A DNA stretch of 64,000 bases from NCBI RefSeq assembly GCF_030405905.1, contig NZ_JASATW010000006.1:62001-126000 (forward strand), read 5' to 3'. The DNA is from Sphaerothrix gracilis (GTDB taxonomy: Bacteria > Cyanobacteriota > Cyanobacteriia > Phormidesmidales > Phormidesmidaceae). Positions 1-9,496 of the stretch are shown one piece after another. Each line of letters begins with the position of its first letter. Within the stretch, counting starts at the first letter, position 1. Made by a program: the position numbers and the translations under genes. The notes beneath the pieces are model-generated. The model did no database searches, was not told the DNA's origin, and worked only from the letters and a program-made list of their open reading frames with translations.

Positions 1-7
1 AAGTCCT

Positions 8-877
8 ATGGGCTGGCTGCGATCGCAGTTCTCTCGTCTGACTGGCCCGGCAGTGCTGCTAGGGCCAGGCGGCATTTGGCTGCTGTTGATGATGGTGCTG
101 CCTGTTCTGCTGATTTTGGACATTAGCCTAGTGCCGGGGCTGAGGCCAGGGCAGGAGGCAACAGGCTACGGGCTAGGCAACTACCTGCGAATTTTGCAGC
201 CCACCTATCTGCAGGTACTCTGGCGTTCAATCACGTTTGCCACAGGCACGACCCTCATCTGCCTGCTCTTTGGGTTTCCGGTCGCCTATTGGCTGGCGCT
301 GATGGCCCCAAAGCGGTGGCGCAACTTGCTGGTGGTCTTGTTCATTTTGCCGCTGTGGACCTCTTCACTCCTGCGCACCTATGCCTGGATCACCCTGCTG
401 CGGCGATCGGGGGTGATCAATTTAGTGCTGTCCACCTTTGGCATCCCTGCCCAAAACCTGATGAATACGACCGGTGCCGTGTTCATCGGCATGGCCTACA
501 GCTTTTTGCCCTACATGGTGCTAATTTTGTATGCCTCGCTGGAGAAGCTAGACTTGAGGCTGTTGGAAGCGGCAGCCGACTTGGGCGCAAATCCCAGAAC
601 TGCTTTCTGGAAGGTTACTGTCCCACAGACGCTACCGGGGATTGCGGCGGGGGGACTGCTGGTGTTTGTCACCAGTTTGGGGGATTTCGTGGTGCCGACC
701 TTACTCGGCGGCCCCAGCAGCATGACAATTTCACGCCTGATCTACAACCAGTTTTTGGGCGTTTCGCGTAACTGGGGTTTTGGCTCCTCCCTCAGCATAG
801 TCCTGATTACGGCTGTCAGCCTAGCGATCGCGCTGCTGCTGAAATACGGCGATCGCAATCCCGAAGGATTTTCTTAA
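8..877 (+). CDS. potB: ABC transporter permease, spermidine/putrescine type (PotB-like)
   Basis: This is an inner-membrane permease subunit of a polyamine-type ABC importer, 289 aa, the usual length for PotB. It shows an N-terminal membrane segment, about six hydrophobic segments in all, and the cytoplasmic EAA loop (EAAADLG at residues 187-193, followed by a P-Q-T-L-P-G stretch) that contacts the ATPase. It lies 4 nt before the second permease, so the two are cotranslated. The substrate-binding protein and ATPase would lie upstream, outside the window. The substrate (spermidine/putrescine) is inferred from family resemblance; other small cationic or organic solutes are possible. Confidence 0.8.
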   Translation: MGWLRSQFSRLTGPAVLLGPGGIWLLLMMVLPVLLILDISLVPGLRPGQEATGYGLGNYLRILQPTYLQVLWRSITFATGTTLICLLFGFPVAYWLALMAPKRWRNLLVVLFILPLWTSSLLRTYAWITLLRRSGVINLVLSTFGIPAQNLMNTTGAVFIGMAYSFLPYMVLILYASLEKLDLRLLEAAADLGANPRTAFWKVTVPQTLPGIAAGGLLVFVTSLGDFVVPTLLGGPSSMTISRLIYNQFLGVSRNWGFGSSLSIVLITAVSLAIALLLKYGDRNPEGFS

Positions 878-881
878 AACC

Positions 882-1682
882 ATGAGCCTTAAATCTCATT
901 CCCGGCGCATTTCCTGGCAGGGGCTGTTTGCTCTACTGATGTACGGATTTATGTACATGCCCATTGTGGTGCTGGGCGTCTACAGCTTCAATGAGTCTCG
1001 CTATGGCGCTTTGTGGCAAGGTTTTAGTCTGAAGTGGTATCGACGGCTGTTTCAAGATGAACGAATTTTTGCCGCCCTGAGCGACAGTCTCAAAATTGCT
1101 TTTGTGGCCGTGGGGGTTTCAGCGGTACTCGGCACTTTGATGGCAGTTGGCTTAGCTAAGTATCGCTTTCGGGGGCGATCGCTCTATTTGGGCGTCTCTT
1201 ATCTGCCGCTGATTGTGCCAGATATTGCCATCGCGGTGGCTACCCTGGTGTTTTTGGCCTCAATGGCAATTCCCCTAAGTATCTGGACGGCGATCGCCGC
1301 CCACATGGTTTTCTGCCTGGCCTATATTGCCGTCGTGGTGTCTAGCCGTCTCAGCGGCCTCGATCCCAACCTGGAGGAAGCGGCCCTCGACTTGGGAGCG
1401 ACCCCAGCACAGGCATTAGTGAAAATTTTGCTACCAGAGCTAGCTCCGGCAATTGTCTCTGGCTGCCTGCTGGCTTTTGTACTGAGTATTGACGATTTGC
1501 TGATTTCTAGCTTTACCACCGGAGGCGGGGCCAATCCGCTGCCCATCGAAATTTTTAGCCGTATTCGCACCGGGGTCAAACCTGATATGAATGCTCTCAG
1601 CGTCCTGTTAATTCTTAGCTCTGGTATGCTGGCAGCCGTAGCCGAGTATTTGCGCCACAAGGGCAGTCCTCAGGCCCGTTAA
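882..1682 (+). CDS. potC: ABC transporter permease, spermidine/putrescine type (PotC-like)
   Basis: Second permease of the polyamine-type importer, 266 aa, the usual PotC length. It has an N-terminal membrane segment and an EAA loop (EEAALDLG at residues 165-172). A conserved stretch after the loop reads LSIDDLLISSF, typical of PotC-type permeases. It starts 4 nt after the PotB-like gene and presumably forms a heterodimer with it. No terminator hairpin is obvious in the 78 nt before the next gene. Confidence 0.8.
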   Translation: MSLKSHSRRISWQGLFALLMYGFMYMPIVVLGVYSFNESRYGALWQGFSLKWYRRLFQDERIFAALSDSLKIAFVAVGVSAVLGTLMAVGLAKYRFRGRSLYLGVSYLPLIVPDIAIAVATLVFLASMAIPLSIWTAIAAHMVFCLAYIAVVVSSRLSGLDPNLEEAALDLGATPAQALVKILLPELAPAIVSGCLLAFVLSIDDLLISSFTTGGGANPLPIEIFSRIRTGVKPDMNALSVLLILSSGMLAAVAEYLRHKGSPQAR

Positions 1683-1760
1683 AGTTTAAATAATTGAGGC
1701 CATCCGTTTAGGCGATAGGTGAGATAGGCTAAGCTGCAGTCAAAAAGAGCTTTAAAGCCA

Positions 1761-2183
1761 ATGGTCACTGAAACAAACGCTAAAACGCTGCTGCGCATTT
1801 TAATTGGGACTGCCTGGATTGACGGTCAGGTGCAGCCAGAGGAGCGCCATCACCTCAACCGCATTGCGGCTGAGCAAGGGCTAGCAGAAGATTCTGAAAT
1901 CAAGCCTTTACTCAACGGCATCGTCAGCGTCACGCCAGAACAGTGCGATCGCTGGGTGCAGCAGTATCTAGGCGATCGCCCAACGGTGGAAGACTGCCAA
2001 AAACTAATAGAGGCCATCAGCGGCCTGATCTATAGCGACGGGGAAGTTGCGATCGAAGAGGCTAAGCTCCTCAATCGCGTGCAGCAGCTAGCGGCACAAC
2101 ACCCCCACCCAAAACCCCTTTCAAAGGCTATTCGGGGCATGATTCGCCAGCTCTACCAGGACTTAGTGGGGCAGTCCCGCTAG
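1761..2183 (+). CDS. TerB-family (tellurite-resistance TerB-like) protein
   Basis: Soluble, all-helical 140 aa protein that fits the TerB fold. Two acidic motifs, DGQVQPEE near residue 22 and DGEVAIEE near residue 96, sit at equivalent places in the two halves and resemble the metal-binding acidic loops of TerB. No other ter genes are nearby, so a role in tellurite resistance is not supported. Proteins of this type occur in many cyanobacteria without a known function. Its stop overlaps the stop of the convergent small gene by 4 nt. Confidence 0.75.
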   Translation: MVTETNAKTLLRILIGTAWIDGQVQPEERHHLNRIAAEQGLAEDSEIKPLLNGIVSVTPEQCDRWVQQYLGDRPTVEDCQKLIEAISGLIYSDGEVAIEEAKLLNRVQQLAAQHPHPKPLSKAIRGMIRQLYQDLVGQSR

Positions 2184-2392
2184 CTAGAGCTTTCTTCGCC
2201 GTCGGCCTCTTCTTTGACCTCAGGGATAAAGTCAGGCCGCTCTTTGCCTTCCCAGCCAGCAGGCCGTTTGGAGTTATACCAGGCAATTGAGCCAATAGAA
2301 ACAGCGGCGATAAACCCGACGACGTAGACCAGCGTGAATGATAGAGGCAATCCCCCTGCTGCTTCAGCCGCTGCTAAAACAAATAGATCCAT
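2180..2392 (-). CDS. Small single-span membrane protein, possibly Psb35-like
   Basis: A 70 aa protein with one transmembrane segment (about residues 18-38) followed by a conserved-looking stretch SIAWYNSKRPAGWE and an acidic tail. The pattern of one helix followed by YNSKRP-x-GWE resembles the cyanobacterial photosystem II accessory protein Psb35, which associates with the CP47 assembly module. I make this link from memory of the family and cannot check it. It lies 73 nt downstream of the penicillin-binding protein gene on the same strand and may be cotranscribed. Confidence 0.65.
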   Translation of the reverse strand: MDLFVLAAAEAAGGLPLSFTLVYVVGFIAAVSIGSIAWYNSKRPAGWEGKERPDFIPEVKEEADGEESSS

Positions 2393-2465
2393 CTTGCTTC
2401 CTCAAATTGTCAACTTTGTCCCGGCTGGGCAATTGTAGGGTTGCACAGTCAGGACAATTACCAAT

Positions 2466-4937
2466 CTACTCTGTCGTGGTATCGGCTGGGGCAGGACTGC
2501 TGCTAGCCGGGGTTGGTGCGGGTGGTGGTGGGGCCGGCGCGGGTGGCGGTGGGGCTGGGGCAGGTGGCGGCGCAGAAACAGGTGCTGGCTCAGGGACAAC
2601 CGGAGACTCAGTCGGCGGCGGACTGTCTGCTGCCGGGGCCGGGGCGGGTTCCGCGGCAGGCGGATTAGAACGCTCTGGTTCCGCCGGGGCCGAGTTGGCA
2701 GGCGGTGGATTTTCCCGCGATTCAGACTGGCGGGCCGGACGCGGTGAACTGGTTTCCTCACCAGAGCTGCCAGAACTTTCCTCCGAGCGATCGCGAACGG
2801 GTGTTCTCGGCTCAGGCTCAGGCTCATAGGAGCGCGATCGCGATCGCCGTCTTTCAGGCTCTGCCTCACGCCGTTCTCGCGCGGGCGCTTTCGCACTGGT
2901 GACTTTGCCGGGCTTAACGGGTTCTGCCTTGATACTGCCCTTGCGCCCTGAAAGTCGCGGCAAATCCGGGAATTCTTCAACCGGAATATCATCGGCAAAC
3001 TGCTTAACGAACTGCCGCCAGGCATAGGCGGCTGTGCTGCTGGCTCCCCACGTCGGCGAGCTATCGTCATTGCCCAACCAGACTCCCACAACGAGCTGAG
3101 GCATGTAGCCAACAAACCAAAGATCGCGGTTGCGCTCAGAAGTTCCGGTTTTTCCCGCCACGGGTCGGCCAATGTTTGCGTTACGCCCGGTACCGCTCTG
3201 GACCACGCCCCGCAGCATCCAGGTCACAATCGCAGCGGTGTCGGGGTCAACGGCCTGCTCTGGCTCCACCTTGACCTCATAGAGAATTTCACCCTGACGG
3301 TTTAAGACCCGGCGAATACCGTGGGCTGTCGCGTGTTTGCCGTCCGCCGCTAGGGTGCCGTAGGCATCGGTCAGCTCCAACAGATTGACTTCAGAAGCCC
3401 CTAGCGCCAGCGAATAGGTCGGCTGCAGCTCGGACTGAATGCCCATGCGCTGGGCCATCTTAATCACCGGGTCGAAGCCGACGTCAACTAGGGCTTTGAC
3501 GGCCACGATATTGATTGAGGACATGAGGGCCTCACGCAGGCTGACAGAACCGCTATATTTATCGCCGTAGTTTTTAGGCTCATAGCCGTCTACGACGTAC
3601 TTAGCGTCTACATAGGGCTTATATGGCGAAAATCCAGCCGCGATCGCCGTGGTGTAAACAAATGCCTTAAAGGTTGAACCGGGCTGTCGCTGGGCCTGAG
3701 TGACCCGGTTAAATTGGCTTTCGTTGAAGTCGTTGCCGCCCACCATTGCCTGAATTTCGCCATTGCGGGGGTCAATGGCAACAATGGCGGCTTGCTCAAA
3801 TCTTTGCCGGGGGCCAATCTCTTCAATCGTATTGCGAACCGTTTCCTCTGCTGCTTTCTGCCGCACGACGTTCAGCGTTGTTTCAACCGTCAGCCCGCCA
3901 GCTTCTAACACTTCAGGCGGCAGCAGTTCCTGCAGCTGCTTCTGAACGTAGATAGTGAAATAGGGAAATTCGCTGTAGAGATACTTTGGCTCTTTGGGCG
4001 TTGTGGCAATCTCTTGGGTTCGCGCTGCCTGAGCTTCACTGGCAGTAATGATCCCGTTTTCCAACATGCGGCTGATCACCAAATTGCGCTGCTGCCTCGC
4101 GGCCTCTAGGTTGTTGAGGGGCGAGTAAACGCTGGGCGCAGGGGCCATGCCCGCGATTAGGGCTGATTCTGCCAGGGTGAGTTGATCCACCGATTTACCA
4201 AAATAGATCCAGGCCGCATCGGCGACGCCGTAGGCCCCTGCCCCTAGATACACCAAATTGAGATAGCGCTCTAAAACCTGGTCTTTAGACAGCTCTTGGT
4301 TAATTCTGCGGGCCAGCAAAATTTCCTTCAGCTTGCGCTGAAAGCTGCGCTCCTGAGAGAGAAAAACAATGCGGGCTAGCTGCTGGGTAATGGTGCTGGC
4401 CCCTTCTACTACCTGACGCTGACGAAAATTGGCCAGCGCCGCGCGGACGATTGCCTGGTAATCAACGCCCTTGTGCTCATAAAAGCGTCGATCTTCAGCC
4501 GCGATAAACGCCTGCACCAGATCGTCAGGAATATCCTCATAGCTCAAGCCTTCTCGGGTGGCGGGTCCCAGCTTTTGCAGGATTGTGCCATCTGAGGCAA
4601 TGAGGGTTACGGTGCCCGTCCGCTCATAGGTTAAAACCTCTGAGACAATGGGCAGAGAGGCCTCAGTCGTCTGCCAAATTCGGTAGGCGCGCGTAGCGCC
4701 CCCGGCCAAGGCGGTGCCGCCCAGCAACACCAGCCAAAACAGCGGCCGGAAATACAGCGGGCGGCGATAGGAATGATGGGGTGGTTTGGAAGGGTGCGAT
4801 CGCCCGTTTTTAGCCGGAGATACTTCTTCTGACGGAGCTGTCTGAGGTTGCTGCCTCCGAGGAGACCTGAGCGAAGCTTCTGGCGCGGAACTGTCTATCC
4901 GAGACAAAGCTCTCAGCCTAGTGATAAAATCTGTCAC
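2466..4937 (-). CDS. Class A penicillin-binding protein (PBP1A type)
   Basis: Bifunctional peptidoglycan synthase, 823 aa. A basic cytoplasmic N terminus is followed by one membrane anchor (about residues 65-85). The GT51 glycosyltransferase domain carries the EDRRFYEHKG motif. The transpeptidase domain has the S-x-x-K active site within QPGSTFKAF and the K-T-G motif in AGKTGTSERNRD. The C terminus is a long Glu/Arg/Ser-rich then Pro/Ala-rich tail of about 140 residues, probably extended in the periplasm or wall. The tail creates a Gly-rich open frame on the opposite strand that is not a gene. Several class A PBPs usually coexist in cyanobacteria. Confidence 0.93.
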   Translation of the reverse strand: MTDFITRLRALSRIDSSAPEASLRSPRRQQPQTAPSEEVSPAKNGRSHPSKPPHHSYRRPLYFRPLFWLVLLGGTALAGGATRAYRIWQTTEASLPIVSEVLTYERTGTVTLIASDGTILQKLGPATREGLSYEDIPDDLVQAFIAAEDRRFYEHKGVDYQAIVRAALANFRQRQVVEGASTITQQLARIVFLSQERSFQRKLKEILLARRINQELSKDQVLERYLNLVYLGAGAYGVADAAWIYFGKSVDQLTLAESALIAGMAPAPSVYSPLNNLEAARQQRNLVISRMLENGIITASEAQAARTQEIATTPKEPKYLYSEFPYFTIYVQKQLQELLPPEVLEAGGLTVETTLNVVRQKAAEETVRNTIEEIGPRQRFEQAAIVAIDPRNGEIQAMVGGNDFNESQFNRVTQAQRQPGSTFKAFVYTTAIAAGFSPYKPYVDAKYVVDGYEPKNYGDKYSGSVSLREALMSSINIVAVKALVDVGFDPVIKMAQRMGIQSELQPTYSLALGASEVNLLELTDAYGTLAADGKHATAHGIRRVLNRQGEILYEVKVEPEQAVDPDTAAIVTWMLRGVVQSGTGRNANIGRPVAGKTGTSERNRDLWFVGYMPQLVVGVWLGNDDSSPTWGASSTAAYAWRQFVKQFADDIPVEEFPDLPRLSGRKGSIKAEPVKPGKVTSAKAPARERREAEPERRRSRSRSYEPEPEPRTPVRDRSEESSGSSGEETSSPRPARQSESRENPPPANSAPAEPERSNPPAAEPAPAPAADSPPPTESPVVPEPAPVSAPPPAPAPPPPAPAPPPPAPTPASSSPAPADTTTE

Positions 4938-5182
4938 TTTTTTCCCTCGTTCACCACGAAAGCTAGATTTTGCTTAAAGCGTTGATCAGCCAACGATATT
5001 AACTCGTCATCAGACAGGGGGGGCAGACAATTCTGATTGAGCGCTACAGAAACAGTTCTTCGTAATTTATCAAGAATCTAGGTTTTTTCCAATATTTTTG
5101 TAATGATTGCGGCTGCAGCCGCTAGATCACTCCGGTCAATAGCGCCGCTGAGTTTGAGGTAGAAGCCCTAACCTGAGAAGGC

Positions 5183-6211
5183 TTAAACTCCGGCATGGCC
5201 TAGGGCTAGAGCCGTTACTAACATGCCTAGAACAAGAAAAGGCTGGGCGCTGGCCTGATACTTCACATCGTTTTCCAGCGGATCCCGCAAAAAGTACATG
5301 TCCTGAAAGGTAATTTGCGGCACAATCAGCAAAATTAGCAGCACGGCATAGAGATTTTGGTGAATTCCCATCAGGTAGGCAGCGATGCCCCCCTGAAACA
5401 GGTCGATCATCAAAACGCAAATCCAGGCCGCCGTGGTGATGCCAAACATCACCGGCAGGGAGTTAAGTCCTAACTGGCGATCGCCTTCAACGCTCTTAAA
5501 GTCATTCACCACCGCAATGCCTAAGCCCGCCATGCTGTAAATCAGGGTCAGCACCATAATAGTTGGGTTCAAATCACCAAACAGGGCATGTCCAGCCCAC
5601 CAGGGCAGAGCAATATAGCTAGCCCCCAGGGCATAGTTGCCTAGCCAGCCATTCTGCTTCAGCTTCAGCGGCGGCGCGGAGTAGATATAGGACAGGAATG
5701 AGCCGCCTAGGGCCAGCACGGTGATCGTGGGAAACGAGTGCCCGGCCCAACGATCTAAGCCGTAGGCGACTGCCAAACCCGCAATCAGCAACCCTAAAAT
5801 CTGCGTCACGACTTGGGGAATCGAAATCGCGCCGGATGGAATCGGGCGATAGGGTTCGTTAATAGCATCAATCTCGCGATCGTAGAAGTCATTGAGCGTC
5901 TGCGTATAGCCCGTCAGCAACGGGCCAGAGAGCAGCATACAGGCTGCTGCAATCAGTACGTACTCAAAGCTCCAGCGATAGTTTCCCGAAGAAGCCGCGC
6001 CGCAAACCACGCCCCAGATCAGCGGAATCCAGGTAATTGGCTTCATCAACTGCAGACGGATTTTCCAGATGGAGGTTTCTCCGGCTTCGGCCCCCTTCAT
6101 GCCGAGAAGCTGACGGGTTTTGCTGCCCTTAGCGGCTGCGGTAGCCCCGGCCCCCGCTACCGGCTCGGCCGATAGGGTTTCGGCTGACAGTTCAGATCCC
6201 TTCTCAGACAT
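5183..6211 (-). CDS. chlG: Chlorophyll synthase ChlG
   Basis: UbiA-family membrane prenyltransferase that attaches the phytyl or geranylgeranyl tail to chlorophyllide a in the thylakoid membrane, the last step of chlorophyll synthesis. It is 342 aa with about nine hydrophobic segments. The first Asp-rich diphosphate-binding motif is NDFYDREID at residues 107-115, followed by NEPYRPIPSG. The second motif is DFKSVEGDRQLG in the C-terminal half. Length and motifs are typical. It is the third gene of a minus-strand run after DUF2862 and the Get3d-like ATPase, with about 120 nt between it and the ATPase gene. Confidence 0.96.
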   Translation of the reverse strand: MSEKGSELSAETLSAEPVAGAGATAAAKGSKTRQLLGMKGAEAGETSIWKIRLQLMKPITWIPLIWGVVCGAASSGNYRWSFEYVLIAAACMLLSGPLLTGYTQTLNDFYDREIDAINEPYRPIPSGAISIPQVVTQILGLLIAGLAVAYGLDRWAGHSFPTITVLALGGSFLSYIYSAPPLKLKQNGWLGNYALGASYIALPWWAGHALFGDLNPTIMVLTLIYSMAGLGIAVVNDFKSVEGDRQLGLNSLPVMFGITTAAWICVLMIDLFQGGIAAYLMGIHQNLYAVLLILLIVPQITFQDMYFLRDPLENDVKYQASAQPFLVLGMLVTALALGHAGV

Positions 6212-6333
6212 AGTGCTGTCTCAAAAAATCGGCAAATAATCTCAGCAAACCAGGCATTAGATAATGCCATCAGCCAGCAAAGCTCGCTAGCTTATGCCTA
6301 TGGTGACACGACTTGACGACTCCGGCAGGCTCC

Positions 6334-7428
6334 TCAAAAAGAAATGATTAGATAAGGGGCCTGAAACTTAGCCCCAGAGACAGATTGCCCCTGTAGCTCC
6401 GGCGGCAGCAAAATGTTGCGGCGCTGATCGCCCGCCTCAATCGTCACTTCCGGCCCATACTGGGTCAGCTTCACCTGTCGCTTGTCAAAGCTGGGCAAGA
6501 ACAACCGCACTTGTCGGCTCGCCACGTCTACAGCCACCGGGCGCGGCATCTGCATGGCCTGATCAAAGTTGGGCATAGCCTCGGTCAGCGGCTGCCATTC
6601 TGAGGGCTGCCAAGCAGGCACGGGGCTAATGGCTAACGGAGCAAATTCAGATGCTTGAATCTCACCTGGGCTGGCCATACTGGCAATCACGCCTCCTACG
6701 GTCAGTCCCACTTGCTGAGCGCTGCCCCAGAGATAGCGCGCCGTGGCGATCGCTGCTGGATTTGGCGTCGTTACCAAATAGGCCGCCACTCGCGCCGGAT
6801 CGTTAACTGCCTGCCGTCCCTGGGCCATCAGGTCATTGACCTGGTTGGTTTGCTGATCGACCAGGCTGCCTGACCAATCTACGTTGAGCACAGCGCTGGC
6901 GACAGGCTGCACGAAGGGAGACAGGGTCCTGCCTAAATCAGAGTTTTGAAATACCTGGCGAAAGCGACGAATGTACCAGCTCAAAATCTCCGGCATACCC
7001 CACATCCGCAGCATGGTGATACCGCCTAAACCATCGTAGACGATGGCATCATAATGGCCGCTGGCGTCATATTCTCGCAGCGCGTTGAGCGCTAAAGCGC
7101 TGTCCATTCCCGGCAAAATGCCCAGTTCTTCGCCGTAAACCGCTTTGAAAAAAGGCGTCCGCAAATACTGAGCTTCTAAGGCTTTGAGCTGTTCCCAGCT
7201 CTGCTCCAGCAGCGCCGCCGACTGAAACTGCACCACCTCTATGTGAGCTTCCAACGGCTGCGGTTCGATGCTGAGGTCAAAGTTCAAAAGCTGACCCGGC
7301 ACCGGACTGGGATCTTGAATTGCCAGCAAAACTCGTTTGCCCTGCTGAGCCAGACGCTTAGCAGCCGCGATCGCGCTCAGCGTGCGCCCGGTGCCGCCCT
7401 TGCCGAGAAATGTCAGAATAAAGGCCAT
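6334..7428 (-). CDS. Get3d-type ArsA/Get3-like ATPase with C-terminal alpha-crystallin-like domain
   Basis: ArsA/Get3-type P-loop ATPase, 364 aa. The deviant Walker A is GKGGTGRT at residues 9-16: the first (signature) Lys is present but the usual second Lys is Arg. The last 60 residues form a beta-rich segment that fits the alpha-crystallin-like domain described for Get3d proteins, the Get3 clade conserved in photosynthetic organisms. The CxxC zinc motif and long hydrophobic insertion of tail-anchor Get3 are not seen. It begins 8 nt after the DUF2862 stop and lies upstream of chlG. The assignment to Get3d is by domain layout; its client is unknown. Confidence 0.82.
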   Translation of the reverse strand: MAFILTFLGKGGTGRTLSAIAAAKRLAQQGKRVLLAIQDPSPVPGQLLNFDLSIEPQPLEAHIEVVQFQSAALLEQSWEQLKALEAQYLRTPFFKAVYGEELGILPGMDSALALNALREYDASGHYDAIVYDGLGGITMLRMWGMPEILSWYIRRFRQVFQNSDLGRTLSPFVQPVASAVLNVDWSGSLVDQQTNQVNDLMAQGRQAVNDPARVAAYLVTTPNPAAIATARYLWGSAQQVGLTVGGVIASMASPGEIQASEFAPLAISPVPAWQPSEWQPLTEAMPNFDQAMQMPRPVAVDVASRQVRLFLPSFDKRQVKLTQYGPEVTIEAGDQRRNILLPPELQGQSVSGAKFQAPYLIISF

Positions 7429-7436
7429 TGTGATTG

Positions 7437-7628
7437 TTAAGCTGGCTTCAGTTCGTCTTCAAAAAACCAGGTACTAAAGTTGTCATCAAATTTAACCACG
7501 ACACCTACGCCGCTGCCATCCACCATTTTGTACTGTTCAATCACGCCAGTTTGACCTAGACGCTGACCAATCTCAGGGGAGACCCGATCCCGGAGCCGAT
7601 AGACCTTTACCCGTTGTCCAATTTCCAT
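7437..7628 (-). CDS. DUF2862 small protein
   Basis: A 63 aa cyanobacterial protein of the DUF2862 family, with the characteristic MEIGQRVKVYRLRDR start and a GVGVVVKFDDNF segment suggesting a small SH3-like beta barrel. I chose the Met of MEIGQ rather than an ATG 30 nt upstream because family members begin there. It is the first gene of the run with the Get3d-like ATPase and chlG, 8 nt from the ATPase. Function unknown. It is divergent from the Hsp70 gene. Confidence 0.85.
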   Translation of the reverse strand: MEIGQRVKVYRLRDRVSPEIGQRLGQTGVIEQYKMVDGSGVGVVVKFDDNFSTWFFEDELKPA

Positions 7629-7797
7629 ACCTAATTTTGCCAGATTTGCCACAATCACTACTACTCAAACCACTCCACAGTTTATCAGCGTCTTGGCCCT
7701 AATTGGAGAATTTGCAGCACCTCGGCTTGATCCGAGATAAGGTTTAGTGAATTAATGGAAAGTCAGCAGACATTGACCTTTCCTGACACGGCTTGAA

Positions 7798-9390
7798 ATG
7801 ACGGTTGCGATTGATTTTGGCACGAGCAATACGGTACTGGCCCGCTGGAATACAGCCACGCAGCAGCCTGAAACCCTGTCTTTAGCTGTCCTAGCCCAGC
7901 AGCTCGGTGACAATCCGCCGCTGATTCCGAGCCTGGTTTATGTCAAGGATGCGCAGACTCCAGAGGTGGTTATTGGTCAGGCCGTCCGCGATCGCGGCCT
8001 GGATTTGGCTCAAGACACCCGCTTTTTCCGCAACTTCAAGCGCGGTATTGGCACCAATATTCAGGGCTTCCTGCCGGATCTCGACGGTCAGGTGCTGAGC
8101 TTTGAGCAGGTGGGGCAGTGGTTTATTCAGCAAGTCCTGCAGCAGCTTGCGGCCGCCGATGAATCGCCGGAATCTTTAATTTTTACGGTGCCGGTAGACA
8201 GCTTTGAAGCCTATCGCAGCTGGCTGGGACAGGTCTGTCAGAGCCTGGATATTCAGCAGGTAAGAATGCTAGATGAGCCAACAGCCGCCGCTTTAGGCTA
8301 TGGATTAGCTGGGGGTGAAACCCTGCTGGTGATTGACTTTGGCGGGGGCACGCTGGATCTTTCCCTGGTGCAGCTCGCAGCCCCAGCCAGCGGTAAACCG
8401 TTGGGCTTTTTGCTCAAGTGGGGCCAGCAGTCTCTAGCCCAAAAGTCAGGCCAGCAGGTACAGACAGCGAGAGTGCTGGCTAAAGCAGGGGAAGCTGTAG
8501 GCGGTGCCGACATTGATCACTGGCTGACAGACTACTTTGAACAAACCCAGGGCATTGCCCCCAGCCCTTTGACGTTACGCATGGCTGAGCGGCTGAAAAT
8601 TAAGCTCTCTAGCCAGGAGCAGGCGACCGAGGTTTACTTCAATGACGAAACCTTAGAAAGCTACGAACTGTCCCTAGAGCGATCGCAGCTAGAGACAATT
8701 CTGGGTGAAAACCAGTTTTTTCAGCGCCTCGATCGCAAGCTGGAACAGGTACTCCAGCAGGCCCAGCAGCAGGCCGTAGCGTCGGAGCAAATTGACGCGG
8801 TGCTGTTAGTAGGCGGTACAGCCCAAATGCCCGCCGTCCGCAACTGGATTCAGCGCCATTTTCCAGCAGAAAAAATTCGCAGCGATCGCCCGTTTGAAGC
8901 GATCGCCCACGGTGCTCTGCGGCTGCAGCAGGGCGTTGAGGTTGAAGACTTTCTCTATCACAGCTACGGCATTCGCTACTGGGATCGGCGGCAGAACTGC
9001 CATAGCTGGCATCCTATTATTCGGCAAGGTCAAGCCTACCCGATGGAAAAGCCAGTGGAACTGCTGCTAGGAGCCTCGACTGAAAACCAGCCCAGTATTG
9101 AGCTAATTCTAGGGGAACTGGGAGATGAGGAAACCCGCACTGAAGTCTATTTTGAAGGCGATCGCCTAGTGACCCGTCAAATTCGCAGCGGCGCGACCCA
9201 GGTACAGCCCCTCAACGATCGCGCTGGCGCCCGCACAATCGCCACCCTCGATCCGCCGGGCTTTCCGGGCAGCGATCGCGTTCGGGTCTATTTCCGCATT
9301 GATGCCGATCGCTTTCTGCGGATTACGGTGGAGGACATTTTGACTAATCGCTTCCTGCTCAGCGATCAGGCCGTCGTGCAGCTCAGCTAG
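7798..9390 (+). CDS. Hsp70-family (DnaK-like) protein
   Basis: Stand-alone Hsp70-type ATPase, 530 aa, shorter than DnaK (about 630). The nucleotide-binding domain shows phosphate-1 (IDFGTSNTVLA, residues 4-14), phosphate-2 (VIDFGGGTLDLSL, near residue 178) and the adenosine motif (LLVGGTAQMPAVR, near residue 340). The C-terminal part is diverged, with short beta-rich sequence and no obvious helical lid or EEVD-like tail. No DnaJ or GrpE gene is adjacent. It is probably one of the divergent cyanobacterial Hsp70 proteins; client unknown. Confidence 0.9.
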   Translation: MTVAIDFGTSNTVLARWNTATQQPETLSLAVLAQQLGDNPPLIPSLVYVKDAQTPEVVIGQAVRDRGLDLAQDTRFFRNFKRGIGTNIQGFLPDLDGQVLSFEQVGQWFIQQVLQQLAAADESPESLIFTVPVDSFEAYRSWLGQVCQSLDIQQVRMLDEPTAAALGYGLAGGETLLVIDFGGGTLDLSLVQLAAPASGKPLGFLLKWGQQSLAQKSGQQVQTARVLAKAGEAVGGADIDHWLTDYFEQTQGIAPSPLTLRMAERLKIKLSSQEQATEVYFNDETLESYELSLERSQLETILGENQFFQRLDRKLEQVLQQAQQQAVASEQIDAVLLVGGTAQMPAVRNWIQRHFPAEKIRSDRPFEAIAHGALRLQQGVEVEDFLYHSYGIRYWDRRQNCHSWHPIIRQGQAYPMEKPVELLLGASTENQPSIELILGELGDEETRTEVYFEGDRLVTRQIRSGATQVQPLNDRAGARTIATLDPPGFPGSDRVRVYFRIDADRFLRITVEDILTNRFLLSDQAVVQLS

Positions 9391-9496
9391 TCACCAGTTA
9401 CGTTTGCTGGGAACGGCAGCGTAACGACATGCAAACCAAAGTGTACTAAAATTTCCTTTGATTTAGAAAGTTGTCGGTAAGACATAAAAAGACAAA

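Noticed and set aside
2338..2829. Gly/Ala-rich plus-strand open frame
   Set aside because: It is the antisense of the Pro/Ala-rich PBP tail and has no ribosome-binding site or plausible composition.
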